This document shows positions 1 through 8,650 of a stretch of 64,000 bases of DNA, piece after piece (the first letter of the stretch is position 1; each line of letters begins with the position of its first letter). The notes beneath the pieces are model-generated. The model worked only from the letters and a program-made list of their open reading frames with translations. It was not told the DNA's origin and searched no databases. The position numbers and the translations under genes are program-made. This DNA is from VRUE01 sp963728835 (lineage in GTDB: Bacteria; Actinomycetota; Thermoleophilia; Solirubrobacterales; 70-9): positions 806,001 to 870,000 of the forward strand of contig CAVSKZ010000002.1 of NCBI GenBank assembly GCA_963728835.1. Direction: 5' to 3'.

Positions 1-488
1 CCTGCGCGGCCGAGCAGCCTTCGTTGTCGGTGACGGTGAGGGTGGGCGAGTAGGTCTTCGCTTTCTTGTATTTGTGCGAGGCGGTGGGGGTGGTCGAGGT
101 TGCCGTTGCGCCGTCGCCGAAGACCCAGTTGAAGGACGCAATGGAGCCGTCTGGGTGACGTAGGCGGTCGTCCCGTCGGGACTGATTGCGATCACGCTGG
201 GGAGCCCGCGCAGCGGGATCGGCGAACCGACGAGCGCGTTCGTCTGAAGGGTCGACGACGACGTTTCCGTCCCCCGGTTGCCCACGTACATGAGCTTCCC
301 ATTGGGGGTGATCGCGTTGGTGTAGGGGTTGGTGCCTACTTCGACCGGCGTGTCGACGACCTGGTTCGTAGCGGTGTCGATCACAGGCCTTCCCCGCGAG
401 GGCGGGGCGCTGCGAGGAGACCCAGCGCGAGGACGGGAGCGGAAATCAGGATTGAGAGCCGACCGAGCCGGTTGCGGGTTTCACGCAT
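1..488 (-). pseudogene. Broken secreted YVTN beta-propeller / PKD-domain protein (5' part)
   Basis: Three coding pieces of one secreted surface protein lie on the minus strand in different frames. A start at 488 gives a signal peptide (MRETRNRLGRLSILIS, then a hydrophobic stretch to LLAAP) that stops at TGA 381-383. From 384 the next frame encodes propeller repeats (VIDTATNQVVD, ITPNGKLMYVGNRG, IAISPDGTTAYVT). Near 150 the frame changes again into a PKD domain (FNWVFGDGA, then HKYKKAKTYSPTLTVTDNEG), which runs off the left edge. Signal peptide, beta-propeller and PKD are a usual order for actinobacterial surface proteins. The two frame breaks and the very short propeller suggest decay or internal deletion; sequencing error is the alternative. 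Intact continuation left of the window cannot be judged. Confidence 0.6.
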
Positions 489-534
489 AGACTCGGCGAT
501 CATGGAGAACCTCTCGGCCGCCCTCGCGTAGACG

Positions 535-2607
535 ATGAATCTCCATGCCGTCTGGCGGGTCCTGCTCGTCCTCCTGCTCGACGCGCTGACGCTGCTGCTG
601 CTCTCGGAGGCGATGCCGGGATTCGTCCTCGACGGCGCGCCTGCGGCGCTTGGTGCGGCGGCGCTGATCGGGCTCCTCAACGCTCTGATCTGGCCGACTC
701 TGGCTCGCTTCGCGCTGCCGCTGACGGTGCTCACGCTGGGAGGCGCGGCGCTGGTGCTGAACGGGCTGCTCGTGACCTTCGCGATCGACGTCCTGCCCGG
801 AGGGGAGATCGAGGGCGTCCTCGAGGGGGTGGTGGTGACGATCGCGATGGCGGGCGTCACCGCGATCGTCTACGGGCTGCTTGCGATCGACGAGAACGAG
901 GCCTGGTACCGCTACGTCGTGCGGCGGCAGGCGCGGCGCCGCAAGCAGGCCGTGCGGAGCGAGGTCCCGGGCGTCCTCTTCCTGGAGATCGACGGGCTCG
1001 CCCACGACGTCCTGCGCCGCGCGCTCAGCGACGGCAGCGCCCCCAACCTCGCCGCTTGGCTGCGCAGCGGCTCCCACCGGCTGGAGAGATGGGAGACCGA
1101 CTGGTCCTCGCAGACCGGCGCCTGCCAGGCCGGGCTCCTGCACGGCAGCAACGAGGACATGCCGGCCTTCCGCTGGTGGGAGAAGGACCGGGGCGCGCCG
1201 ATCGTGACCAACCACCCGCGCGACGCGGAAGAGCTGGAGCAGCGCCACTCGGACGGCCGCGGCCTGCTGCACGCCGACGGCGCCAGCCGCGCCAACATCC
1301 TCTCCGGCGACGCGCCGCACTCGATGCTGACGATGAGCACGGCGCTGCGCCGCCGCCGGCCGATCGGCCGCGACTACGCGGCGTACTTCGCCCGCCCCTA
1401 CGCGGTCGCCCGCACGCTCGTCCTCGTCCTCGCCGACATCGGCCGGGAGCGCCGCGCGGCTCGCAGCCAGGTTCGCGACGACGTCCGCCCGCGGATGGCC
1501 CGCAGCCGCTCCTATGCGCTCGTCCGGGCGTGGGGGACCGTGGTCCAGCGGGACCTGCAGGTCGCCGCGGTCGTCGGCGACGTCCTCACCGGCCGCCCGA
1601 TGATCTACACCACCTTCCTCGCCTACGACGAGGTCGCGCACCATTCCGGCATCGAGCGCCACGACGCCCTCGCCGTGCTGCGCGACCTCGACCGCCAGAT
1701 CGCCAGGATCGCCACCGCCTGCGCCGAGGCGCCGCGGCCCTATCGCCTTGTCGTCCTCTCCGACCACGGACAGTCGCAGGGGGAGACCTTCCGCGACCGC
1801 TACGGGGAAACGCTCGAGGACCTGGTCCGCTCGGCCTGCGACCCCGACAGCACGATCGCCGCCGAAGGGGGCGACGACGACGCGCTCTCCTACCTGAGCG
1901 CCGGGCTTACGGAGGTGGCGCGCGACGACACCGCGGCGGCGAGCGCCGTGCGGATCGCCACCCAGGGACGCCGCGAGGGCGGCGTCGTCACGCTCGACCC
2001 CGATGCGCGCCGCGAGGTCGAGAGCGCGCACGGCCAGGAAATCCCCGAGCTATCCGTGATGGCCTCCGGCTGCCTCGGCCTGATCAGCTTCCCCCGCGAG
2101 CCGGGGCGGGTGACCCTCGAGCGGCTGGACGCCCTCTACCCCCGCCTTTTGCCGGCGCTCCGCGACCACCCCGGGGTCGGGTTCGTGCTGGTGCGCTCCG
2201 AGCGCTCGGGCGCCATCGTCATCGGCAAGGACGGGACCCGCTTCCTCGACGATGACCGGGTCGAGGGGGAGGACCCGCTCGCGGGCTTCGGCCCCCACGC
2301 CGCCGAGCACGTGCGGCGTACCGACGGCTTTCCGCACTGCGCTGACCTGATGGTCAACAGCACCTTCTGGCCGGAGTTCGGCGAGGTCGCCGCCTTCGAG
2401 GAGCTGGTCGGCTCCCACGGCGGCATGGGCGGGACCCAGAGCTTCCCCTTCGTGCTCCACCCGAGCGAGCTGGCCTGGCCAGAGGGCGACGTGGTCGGCG
2501 CCGAACGGGTCCACCGGGTATTCCGCGACTGGCTGGCGCAGCTCGGGCACTCGAGCTACGAGAGCGAGGTCGCCTCCCCCGGCGCCAGCACCCGCGCCTC
2601 GACCTGA
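535..2607 (+). CDS. Membrane-anchored alkaline-phosphatase-superfamily phosphodiesterase with N-terminal holin-like (Phage_holin_4_2-type) domain
   Basis: 690 residues. Residues 1-120 form about four membrane helices like the phage holin 4 superfamily, then a basic linker (RRQARRRKQAVR). From about 145 comes a type I phosphodiesterase/nucleotide pyrophosphatase domain. Visible metal-site pieces are FLEIDG (D153), the nucleophile region SSQTGA near 191-196, TFLAYDEVAHH, LSDHGQSQGE and a late SHGGMGG. The likely role is hydrolysis of a phosphodiester or nucleotide-type substrate at the membrane; substrate unknown. The ATG at 535 begins directly with the first membrane helix. The 3' end overlaps the convergent MBL gene by 52 bp. 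Despite the holin-like name there are no phage genes nearby, so this is a chromosomal family and not prophage. Confidence 0.8.
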   Translation: MNLHAVWRVLLVLLLDALTLLLLSEAMPGFVLDGAPAALGAAALIGLLNALIWPTLARFALPLTVLTLGGAALVLNGLLVTFAIDVLPGGEIEGVLEGVVVTIAMAGVTAIVYGLLAIDENEAWYRYVVRRQARRRKQAVRSEVPGVLFLEIDGLAHDVLRRALSDGSAPNLAAWLRSGSHRLERWETDWSSQTGACQAGLLHGSNEDMPAFRWWEKDRGAPIVTNHPRDAEELEQRHSDGRGLLHADGASRANILSGDAPHSMLTMSTALRRRRPIGRDYAAYFARPYAVARTLVLVLADIGRERRAARSQVRDDVRPRMARSRSYALVRAWGTVVQRDLQVAAVVGDVLTGRPMIYTTFLAYDEVAHHSGIERHDALAVLRDLDRQIARIATACAEAPRPYRLVVLSDHGQSQGETFRDRYGETLEDLVRSACDPDSTIAAEGGDDDALSYLSAGLTEVARDDTAAASAVRIATQGRREGGVVTLDPDARREVESAHGQEIPELSVMASGCLGLISFPREPGRVTLERLDALYPRLLPALRDHPGVGFVLVRSERSGAIVIGKDGTRFLDDDRVEGEDPLAGFGPHAAEHVRRTDGFPHCADLMVNSTFWPEFGEVAAFEELVGSHGGMGGTQSFPFVLHPSELAWPEGDVVGAERVHRVFRDWLAQLGHSSYESEVASPGASTRAST

Positions 2608-3317
2608 GGCGCGAGGGCGCGCATCTGGGCGACGAACTCCCGCTGCGGCTTGCGCAGGGGGCCGGGGCGAAGCCGCGCCAGGCCGAGCGGGTAGAGCGTG
2701 CCCCAGTGGATTGGGATCACCGCCCGCGGGGATAGCAGCGCCGCCGCCTGCGCCGCCCGCTCGGGGTCGAGGTGGCCGGCCCCGATGCTGGTGCCCCATC
2801 CCCAGATCGGCAGCAGGGCAAGGTCGATCCCGTCGCGGCCGATCCCCTCCATGCCGTCGAAGAGGTCGGTGTCGCCGGCGAAGTAGATGCGCCGCTGTCC
2901 GGTCAGGTCGAAGCCCACCGCCCGCGAGGCTCGCTCAAAGCGCCGCCCACCGGCCGGGTGGTTCGCTTCGGTGGCGGTGACGCGGACGTCGCCGACGCTG
3001 CCGGACTCGCCCGGGGCGAGCTCGCGGACGTCGCCGAAGCCGATGTCCTCGAGGAAGCCTCTGGCCCCCGGCGAGGCGAGGACCGGCACCGCCCTGCTCA
3101 GCTGGCGCAGCGAGGGAACGTCTGCGTGGTCGTGGTGGAGGTGGGAGATCAGCACCGCGTCGACGTCCTCCGTCAGCGCCGCGTCGGGGGCCGGCCCGTG
3201 GCGGCGCAGCGGGCCGACCCGGCGCCGCAGCACCGGGTCCGTGAGCAGGCGGACTCCGTCCATCTCGACCAGGACGGTCGCGTGGCCGACGTAGGTGACC
3301 CGCGCCGCCTCGGTCAC
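2556..3317 (-). CDS. MBL-fold metal-dependent hydrolase (UlaG/NAPE-PLD-like)
   Basis: 253 residues from a GTG at 3317 (VTEAARVTYVGHATVLVEM). The opening THAT-like beta strand (GHATVLVEMDG) followed by LLTDPVL is typical of the lactonase/UlaG branch of metallo-beta-lactamases. The zinc motif is HLHHDHAD, with later ligands ATEANHPAG, YFAGDTD and PIHWGT. The reading frame stays open far upstream, but that part is antisense to the transporter gene and reads as low-complexity charged sequence, so it is rejected as coding. No clear ribosome site precedes the GTG. Divergent from the AI-2E transporter at 3372 (54 bp apart) and convergent with the phosphodiesterase gene. Substrate cannot be inferred. 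Confidence 0.82.
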   Translation of the reverse strand: MTEAARVTYVGHATVLVEMDGVRLLTDPVLRRRVGPLRRHGPAPDAALTEDVDAVLISHLHHDHADVPSLRQLSRAVPVLASPGARGFLEDIGFGDVRELAPGESGSVGDVRVTATEANHPAGGRRFERASRAVGFDLTGQRRIYFAGDTDLFDGMEGIGRDGIDLALLPIWGWGTSIGAGHLDPERAAQAAALLSPRAVIPIHWGTLYPLGLARLRPGPLRKPQREFVAQMRALAPQVEARVLAPGEATSLS

Positions 3318-3371
3318 TTTGCGGCTCGGCCGTCGCCGTGTCGGGGGCGCCGCGTATCGTCCGGCGTCCCG

Positions 3372-4544
3372 ATGAATCCAAGGCGCGCGATCCGAGGGCG
3401 GCTGCGGCCGCCCGGCCGCGAGGGCGCGGTCCCCGAGGAAGAAGTAATCGAGATCGATCCCGCCGAGCTGAGCGGGATCTTCTCCGCTCCGGCTTGGCTG
3501 CGGGACCTCGGCTTCTCCGCCTGGCTCCTGGTCGGCGTCGCCGCGGCGCTGGTCGGCGCGATCTGGCTCCTCGCGCTGACGGAGACGATCGTGATGCCGG
3601 TGATCGTGGCCGGGATCATCGCTTCCGTCACCTCTCCGCTCGTCGACTGGCTTCGCCGTCACGGGATCCCGAGGGGGATCGGCGCTGGGCTCGTCTTCCT
3701 CGCGATCATCGCAGTCGGCGTCGGCGTCGGGCTGATCGTCCTGGCTGGAATCGCGAGCCAGGCGGACAGCCTCTCCGCGAGGCTCAGCGAAGGGGCGAGC
3801 GAGATCGAGTCTCTCGTCAACGACCTCGGGGTGAAGGCGACGACCGCCGCGAACGCGAACGCAGACGCCAGCGCCTCGATCAGTGCGGGCTTCGAAGCGC
3901 TGACCCACGGTTTGATCGGCGGGGTCGACAGGCTCGCGTCGCTCGCCGTCTTCCTCTCGTTCACCGCCCTCAGCCTCTTCTTCCTGCTCAAGGACGGGCC
4001 GGCGATCGGGAGCTTCGTCGAGCGCCATCTCGGCGTGCCGGTTCCGTTGGCCCACTCGATACTGGGCCGTGTGGCCAGCAGCCTGCGGGGGTATTTCCTC
4101 GGCGTAACGGCCGTCTCCCTCTGGAGTTCGCTGATCGTCGGTGCGGGGGCTTTGCTCCTCGACGTCCCCCTGCCCGGCACGATCATGGCGGTTACGTTCG
4201 TCGGCGGGTACGTCCCCTACCTCGGTGCCTGGGCCGCCGGGGCCTTCGCGGTCCTGATCGCCCTCGGCGGCGCGGGGCCGGAGACGGCGCTGGCCCTCGC
4301 AATCGTCGTGCTGCTGGCCAACGGCGTCCTGCAGCAGCTGGTTCAGCCGATCGCCTACGGCGCGGCGCTGAAGCTGCATCCCCTGGCCGTGCTGATCGCG
4401 ACGATCGCCGGCGGTTGCCTCTTCGGCACCGTCGGACTTGTGCTGGCGGCACCGCTGCTCTCAGCAGCAGTACGGATCTCGGCCGACGTCAGCGCCGCCG
4501 AGCGCGAGTCCCAGGCCGCGCCCAGCGATCCCGCGCCCGCATAG
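3372..4544 (+). CDS. AI-2E family transporter (PerM/TqsA-like permease)
   Basis: 390 residues, normal for this family (about 350-400). A hydrophilic 45-residue start is followed by paired helices (FSAWLLVGVAAALVGAIWLL and the VMPVIVAGIIASVTSPLVDW region), a soluble coiled insert rich in Ala/Ser/Asp around 130-190, and C-terminal helices. Family signatures are FFLLKDG, the GGYVPYLGAW turn and QPIAYGAALKLHPL. Members move small molecules or act in cell-envelope stress; only a few are true AI-2 exporters, so the substrate is unassigned. ATG at 3372 is preferred to the open frame upstream because that part is antisense to the MBL gene. Stands alone; the next gene is convergent 8 bp away. Confidence 0.87.
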   Translation: MNPRRAIRGRLRPPGREGAVPEEEVIEIDPAELSGIFSAPAWLRDLGFSAWLLVGVAAALVGAIWLLALTETIVMPVIVAGIIASVTSPLVDWLRRHGIPRGIGAGLVFLAIIAVGVGVGLIVLAGIASQADSLSARLSEGASEIESLVNDLGVKATTAANANADASASISAGFEALTHGLIGGVDRLASLAVFLSFTALSLFFLLKDGPAIGSFVERHLGVPVPLAHSILGRVASSLRGYFLGVTAVSLWSSLIVGAGALLLDVPLPGTIMAVTFVGGYVPYLGAWAAGAFAVLIALGGAGPETALALAIVVLLANGVLQQLVQPIAYGAALKLHPLAVLIATIAGGCLFGTVGLVLAAPLLSAAVRISADVSAAERESQAAPSDPAPA

Positions 4545-4552
4545 GGACCAGG

Positions 4553-5839
4553 TCAGCGCGAGAAGACTTTCCGCACCCGGGCCAGCTCGCGGACGGAGCC
4601 GCGGGGGCGGAGGCGGCGCTGCAGGACCATCTTCAGCGGGTTGCTGTCGGGCTTGCCGGTCGCGATGAAGTCGGCCCAGCTGGCCTCGAGGACGAGATTG
4701 GGGTTGGGGGCCTCGCCGGGCTCGGCGTGGGTCGAGCCGTTGTCGATCACCAGGTGCCAGGGCTCGGCGTCGGTGAAGCGCCACTGGTAGACCAGGCGCG
4801 AGCCGTTCGCCGCCTTCGGGTTGACGACGCGCTCGACCACGTCGAAGTAGAGGCGCTGCAGCTCGGGCGAGGTCTGCGGCACACCGTCGGGCGAGCCGAG
4901 GATGCCGGCCATCATCAGCTTCACCTGGTTCTCAGCCACCTGCCGCTCGTCCATCTCGGGGTCGAAGGGGAAGACGCCGGGCGGCATCTCCTCGGTCGGG
5001 TAGCCGATCGTGCGCCAGCGCTGGCGGATCAGTTTGAGGCCGAAGGCGAAGATGTCCTCGAGCGAGAAGCCGTAGCACTCGGTGTACTCGCGGTCCATGT
5101 TCGGTGGCGTGAAGACGGCGGGGCCGTAGGGCAGCACTTCGCGCAGCAGGTCGGTCACGGCGGCCCTGTTCTCCTCCCAGCCGGGGTTCCCCTCGCCCAG
5201 CAGCTCGGAGAGCACCTTGACGCCGAAGCCGATGTGGCGCTGCTCGTCGCGGGAGACGTTGGCCATGCCGGAGCTGAAGCCGGGCATCGTCTCTTCGGAG
5301 GCGAAGAAGTCCTCGATGAAGTGCTGGCCGGGCTGGGCGAGCGAGCCCTCGACGATCAGGTGGTAGAGGGCGATCGCCTGCGCGTACTTGGGCAGCGAGC
5401 GGTCCTTGCGCAGTTCCTCGGCCATCACGTCGAGGCGGTCGAAGATGCCGCGATAGCCCCAGTTGAGCTGCGGCAGGGTGGAGGCGAGGGTCTGCTGGAT
5501 CGAGTCGCCGCCGACCCCGATCACCTCCTTGAAGAAGCGGTGGAAGAAGACCGAGTGGCGCACCTCGTCGACCTGCTGGGTGGCGAGGAAGTAGGACTGC
5601 TCCTCGGTCGGCGCGGCGGTGACGTAGGGGGCGAGGGTGTCGGCGACGCGGTCCTCGCCGTAGAAGAACATCGAGTAGATCCACATCGCCGAGCGCCGCT
5701 GGACGTCGCTGAGGCCGTCCCAGCCCGCTTTGTCGCCGGAGAAGTCGATGTCGTAGGCGCTCCAGTTGCCCTGCTCCCAGCGGTGGTACAGGTCCTCGTA
5801 GGTGACGTTGTCCATCAGGCTCTGCGACGCGACGCTCAT
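4553..5839 (-). CDS. R2-like ferritin-fold di-iron protein fused to SCP2-type sterol-carrier domain
   Basis: 428 residues; ATG at 5839 with a good GAAGGAG site 5-11 bases upstream. The first ~300 residues look like ribonucleotide reductase small subunit/R2-like oxidase. Carboxylate and histidine ligands are visible in order: GEDRVAD (Glu), QQVDEVRHSVFF (ExxH), IVEGSL (Glu) and SRDEQRHIGFG (ExxH), so the di-metal site appears complete. After about 330 the sequence changes to an SCP2-like lipid-binding domain (WHLVIDNGSTHAEPGE, then NLVLEASWADFIATGKPD). A dedicated nucleotide-reductase role is unlikely because no large subunit is adjacent. Oxidation of a lipid-like substrate held by the SCP2 domain is an inference that fits the nearby lipase and acyl-CoA synthetase. 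Confidence 0.78.
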   Translation of the reverse strand: MSVASQSLMDNVTYEDLYHRWEQGNWSAYDIDFSGDKAGWDGLSDVQRRSAMWIYSMFFYGEDRVADTLAPYVTAAPTEEQSYFLATQQVDEVRHSVFFHRFFKEVIGVGGDSIQQTLASTLPQLNWGYRGIFDRLDVMAEELRKDRSLPKYAQAIALYHLIVEGSLAQPGQHFIEDFFASEETMPGFSSGMANVSRDEQRHIGFGVKVLSELLGEGNPGWEENRAAVTDLLREVLPYGPAVFTPPNMDREYTECYGFSLEDIFAFGLKLIRQRWRTIGYPTEEMPPGVFPFDPEMDERQVAENQVKLMMAGILGSPDGVPQTSPELQRLYFDVVERVVNPKAANGSRLVYQWRFTDAEPWHLVIDNGSTHAEPGEAPNPNLVLEASWADFIATGKPDSNPLKMVLQRRLRPRGSVRELARVRKVFSR

Positions 5840-5934
5840 CGTTCTCCTTCGGTGTGGGCCGGTGACGGGAACGAAGGTTATCGCGAAACTTGGCTGCCCA
5901 GCCAGTTTCGACGGGCGCCGCCAGGGTGGCAAGG

Positions 5935-5961
5935 GGCGGGGCGCGCCTGTGGCGCCCCGCC
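5935..5961 (-). terminator. GC-rich hairpin after the lipase gene
   Basis: A perfect 10-bp stem (ggcggggcgc at 5935-5944 with gcgccccgcc at 5952-5961) and a 7-base loop lies 20 bases past the lipase stop and upstream of the R2-like gene. No T tract follows, as is usual for high-GC actinobacterial hairpins. Its placement fits termination of the lipase transcript. Confidence 0.5.
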
Positions 5962-5981
5962 GAGCCATTTGCGCCTATGCG

Positions 5982-6653
5982 CTATTTGACGAATTCGCGC
6001 ACCTGTTTGTAGACGGTTTCGTCGCTCAACAGGCCGAGGTGCGAGATGCAGGCGGTTTCGGTGTTGGTCGCGCCGCTGAGCGGCACGCTCGAGTCCGGGT
6101 TGATGAATTCGTCGCAGGGCGACCACCAGGTGCCGTAGTTGACGGCGCCGGGCGTCTCGTCGCCGGCGTTGAGTTCGCCGAGGAAGGTCGACCCGGGCCG
6201 CATCTCCACGCAGGAGGTGCCGAAGCAGAAGTTGGCCGAGGTCGTGCCGTGGTTGGGGCCGCCGAGCGAGACCCAGTCGTCGACGCTGGCTTCCCCTCCT
6301 TTGACGAACTTGATGTACCAGCGGCTGTTGAGGCTGCCCATCGAGTGGGCGATGATGTCGACCTTGGAGGCGCCGGTGGATTTGAGCAGTTTTTCTACTT
6401 CGCTTTTGACGATCGTTTCGGCAGTCGTTTTGTTCGACTGCGAGGTGTTGTAGCTGTAAGCGCGCAGCTGCGATTTCGCGTAGCCGTCTTTTTCGAACCT
6501 GCCGATCATCGTGTTCCAGTTCGAGGCGCTTCCCGACCAGCCGTGGACGAAGAGGATCGGGTCGACGGCCAAGGAGCTGGCGGGCGCCAGGGCTGCGCCG
6601 GCGATGCAGACTGCGACCGCGGACGCGAATGCGGTGAGACGTCTTCTGATCAT
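5982..6653 (-). CDS. Secreted triacylglycerol lipase (class 2 / LipA-like)
   Basis: 223 residues; ATG at 6653 after a GGGAGGG site. A signal peptide (MIRRRLTAFASAVAVCIAGA with cleavage near ALAPASSLA) indicates export. The mature part is a minimal alpha/beta hydrolase: oxyanion region FVHGWSG (H37), nucleophile elbow AHSMGS (S104), acid in SPCDEF (D181) and ISHLGLL (H205). The catalytic order and small size match Bacillus LipA-type lipases without a lid. Two Cys pairs (C143/C148 and C180/C202) may form disulfides outside the cell. It should release fatty acids from short or medium acyl esters. An acyl-CoA synthetase is encoded just upstream on the same strand. Confidence 0.88.
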   Translation of the reverse strand: MIRRRLTAFASAVAVCIAGAALAPASSLAVDPILFVHGWSGSASNWNTMIGRFEKDGYAKSQLRAYSYNTSQSNKTTAETIVKSEVEKLLKSTGASKVDIIAHSMGSLNSRWYIKFVKGGEASVDDWVSLGGPNHGTTSANFCFGTSCVEMRPGSTFLGELNAGDETPGAVNYGTWWSPCDEFINPDSSVPLSGATNTETACISHLGLLSDETVYKQVREFVK

Positions 6654-6752
6654 GCTGCCCTCCCGTTTGTCTGAGGGCGGTCGCTTGTGCTCCCCGCCCT
6701 ACCTATGCACAGATTCGCGTAATGATAATCAGATCTACCTGAGCGAACAGGG

Positions 6753-8252
6753 CTAGGGGTGCGCCGGCGGCTCGATCTCGCGCTTGAGGATCTTGCCGGT
6801 GGGGCCCTTGGGCAGGTCGTCGAGGAACCAGACCACGCGCGGGTACTTGTAGGCGGCGATCCGCTCCTTGACGTAGGCGCTGACCTCCTCCGGAGGCAGC
6901 TCCTCACCGTCGTGGAGGACGACCGCGGCGCCGATCTCCTCGCCCCACTCGTCGTGGGGGACGCCGAGCACCGCCGCTTCGCGGATCTTCGGGTGCTCGA
7001 AGAGCACCTCCTCGACCTCGCGCGGGTAGACGTTGTAGCCGCCGCGGATGATCAGGTCCTTCTTGCGGTCGACGATGTAGAAGTAGCCGTCCTCGTCGGT
7101 GCGGGCCATGTCGCCGCTGTGGAACCAGCCGCCCCGCATCGCCTCCTCGGTCGCGTCGGGGCGCTGCCAGTAGCCCTTCATGATGTTGTGGCCGCGGATC
7201 ACGATCTCGCCGACCTCGCCCTGGGCGACCTCGTTGTCGTCCTCGTCGACGACCTTCATCTCGACCCCCTCGATCGGGGTGCCGATCGAGCCGGCCTTGC
7301 GCTCCATGTCGGGGTGATTGGAGGAGGCAACCGGCGAGGTCTCCGAGAGCCCGTAGCCCTCGAGCACCTTCGCGTTGAAGGCCTCTTCGAAGCCACGCAG
7401 CACCTCGACCGGCATCGAGGCGCCGCCGGTAATGCAATTGCGCAGCGAGGAAGTGTCGAAGCCCTCCCGCTCGGGGTGGTGGAGCAAAGCGCCGAACATC
7501 GTCGGCACGCCGTAGAAGTGGGTGACCCTGTCGCGCTGCATCGTCTCCAGCGTCTCGCCGGGGTCGAATTTCGGCACCAGGGTGAGGCAGGCGCCGACCA
7601 GCAGCGAGGAGTTCATCCCGACCGACTGCCCGAACGAGTGAAAGAGGGGCAGGGCGCCTAGGACGACGTCGCCCGGCCCGACCTCGCAGGTCGTCCGCGA
7701 GGAGATTTCAGCGTTCTTCAAGAGGTTGACGTGGGTGAGCTCGGCGCCCTTCGGTTTGCCCGTGGTGCCGGAGGTGTAGAGGATCACCGCGGTGTCGTCC
7801 TCGGCCGTCTCGGCGATGCCCGGGGTCGGCTCCAGCCCCCCCAGCGTCGCGGCGAAGGCCGCGGGCTCGACCTCGATCAGCTCGGCGCCCGCCTCGGCGG
7901 CGCCCTCGCGCGCCTCCTCGGCGAAGCCGTGCCAGGCGAGCAGCAGCCTGGCGCCGGAGTCCTCCAGGTAGAAGGCGATCTCGCGCCGCTTCAGCAGCAC
8001 GTTCATCGGCACGACGACGCCGCCAGCTCGCAGCACGCCGTAGTAGGCGACCGGGAATTCGGGCACGTTGGGCAGCATCACGCCGACCCTGTCGCCCGGC
8101 TCGAACCCCTTCTCGCGCAGCAGCGTGACGAGCCGGGCGCTGAGCTCGTCGAGCTGCCCGTAGCTGAGCTCGTTGTCGCCGAGCCGGATCGCGGGGGCCT
8201 CCGGCGAGCGCTCGGCGCTCTCGGTCAGGAGCGATGCGAGATTGAGAGCCAT
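6753..8252 (-). CDS. Fatty-acyl-CoA synthetase (AMP-forming, ANL superfamily)
   Basis: 499 residues, standard for the bacterial FadD-like/CaiC branch. Motifs are in order: P-loop ILYTSGTTGKPKG, adenylate motif LEGYGLSETSP, HSGDMARTDEDGY, the hinge YIVDRKKDLIIRGGYN, PREVEEVL, and the A10 lysine in PTGKILKREI near the C-terminus. It activates a carboxylic acid to acyl-AMP and then acyl-CoA in the cytoplasm; chain length is not readable. It lies 19 bp after a small dimeric alpha-beta-barrel gene on the same strand, so the two are probably co-transcribed. The secreted lipase downstream makes fatty-acid uptake and activation a plausible shared role. Confidence 0.93.
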   Translation of the reverse strand: MALNLASLLTESAERSPEAPAIRLGDNELSYGQLDELSARLVTLLREKGFEPGDRVGVMLPNVPEFPVAYYGVLRAGGVVVPMNVLLKRREIAFYLEDSGARLLLAWHGFAEEAREGAAEAGAELIEVEPAAFAATLGGLEPTPGIAETAEDDTAVILYTSGTTGKPKGAELTHVNLLKNAEISSRTTCEVGPGDVVLGALPLFHSFGQSVGMNSSLLVGACLTLVPKFDPGETLETMQRDRVTHFYGVPTMFGALLHHPEREGFDTSSLRNCITGGASMPVEVLRGFEEAFNAKVLEGYGLSETSPVASSNHPDMERKAGSIGTPIEGVEMKVVDEDDNEVAQGEVGEIVIRGHNIMKGYWQRPDATEEAMRGGWFHSGDMARTDEDGYFYIVDRKKDLIIRGGYNVYPREVEEVLFEHPKIREAAVLGVPHDEWGEEIGAAVVLHDGEELPPEEVSAYVKERIAAYKYPRVVWFLDDLPKGPTGKILKREIEPPAHP

Positions 8253-8271
8253 CTTTCGGTGCCCTGGGCCG

Positions 8272-8559
8272 CTAGCCCTTGATCGTGTTGTAGACCGGGA
8301 ACTCTTTGATGCTGGGCGGGTTCGGCGGAGCCTTGTCGCCGAGCTCCTGGATCGCCGGTCCCAGCCGCTCCCCCAGAAAGCGGTCGAAGTGCTCGCGCGA
8401 CTCCCAGAAGTCGATTGCGTTCCAGCCGCCCTCCATCGGCCCGGCGGCGTGGAATACCAGGCCCTCGGGGGGGTCCTGCTCCACTCCCAGATGCGCGTTG
8501 ACCGCGTCGTACTGCTCCTGCGTCCCGTCCGCGAAGCTGATCCAGAGTCCTACCGCCAT
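8272..8559 (-). CDS. Small dimeric alpha/beta-barrel (ABM-like) protein
   Basis: 95 residues; ATG at 8559 with a strong AAAGGAGG site. The beta-alpha-beta pattern is MAVGLWISFADGTQEQYDAV, then GLVFHAAGPMEGGWNAIDFW and SREHFDRFLGERLGPAI. This resembles ferredoxin-like dimeric domains of the antibiotic-biosynthesis-monooxygenase/EthD type, which bind small hydrophobic ligands or have no known activity. No catalytic residue can be assigned. It sits 19 bp upstream of the acyl-CoA synthetase and likely shares its mRNA. Confidence 0.75.
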   Translation of the reverse strand: MAVGLWISFADGTQEQYDAVNAHLGVEQDPPEGLVFHAAGPMEGGWNAIDFWESREHFDRFLGERLGPAIQELGDKAPPNPPSIKEFPVYNTIKG

Positions 8560-8650
8560 CCCATCCTCCTTTAGTCGACCCGTGCGGCCGCTGCGAGCAT
8601 AACCGCGGCCGAGCCGATTGGCGAGATCCCAGCGAGGATATGCTCATGGC

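Noticed and set aside
535..900. Holin-like domain as evidence of a prophage
   Set aside because: No endolysin, capsid, integrase or other phage gene; the domain family is widespread in chromosomes.
481..2031. A 516-codon open frame on the minus strand opposite the phosphodiesterase gene
   Set aside because: The translation is Asp/Glu/Arg-rich low-complexity sequence with no domain and is the complement of a clear gene; high GC keeps stops out of antisense frames.
5887..5908. Near-palindrome aacttggctgcccagccagt as an operator
   Set aside because: One unmatched base and no second copy; too weak to report as a site.
3338..5989. An 883-codon plus-strand frame across the transporter and R2-like genes
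   Set aside because: Arg-rich shadow of two recognisable genes; no conserved motif.
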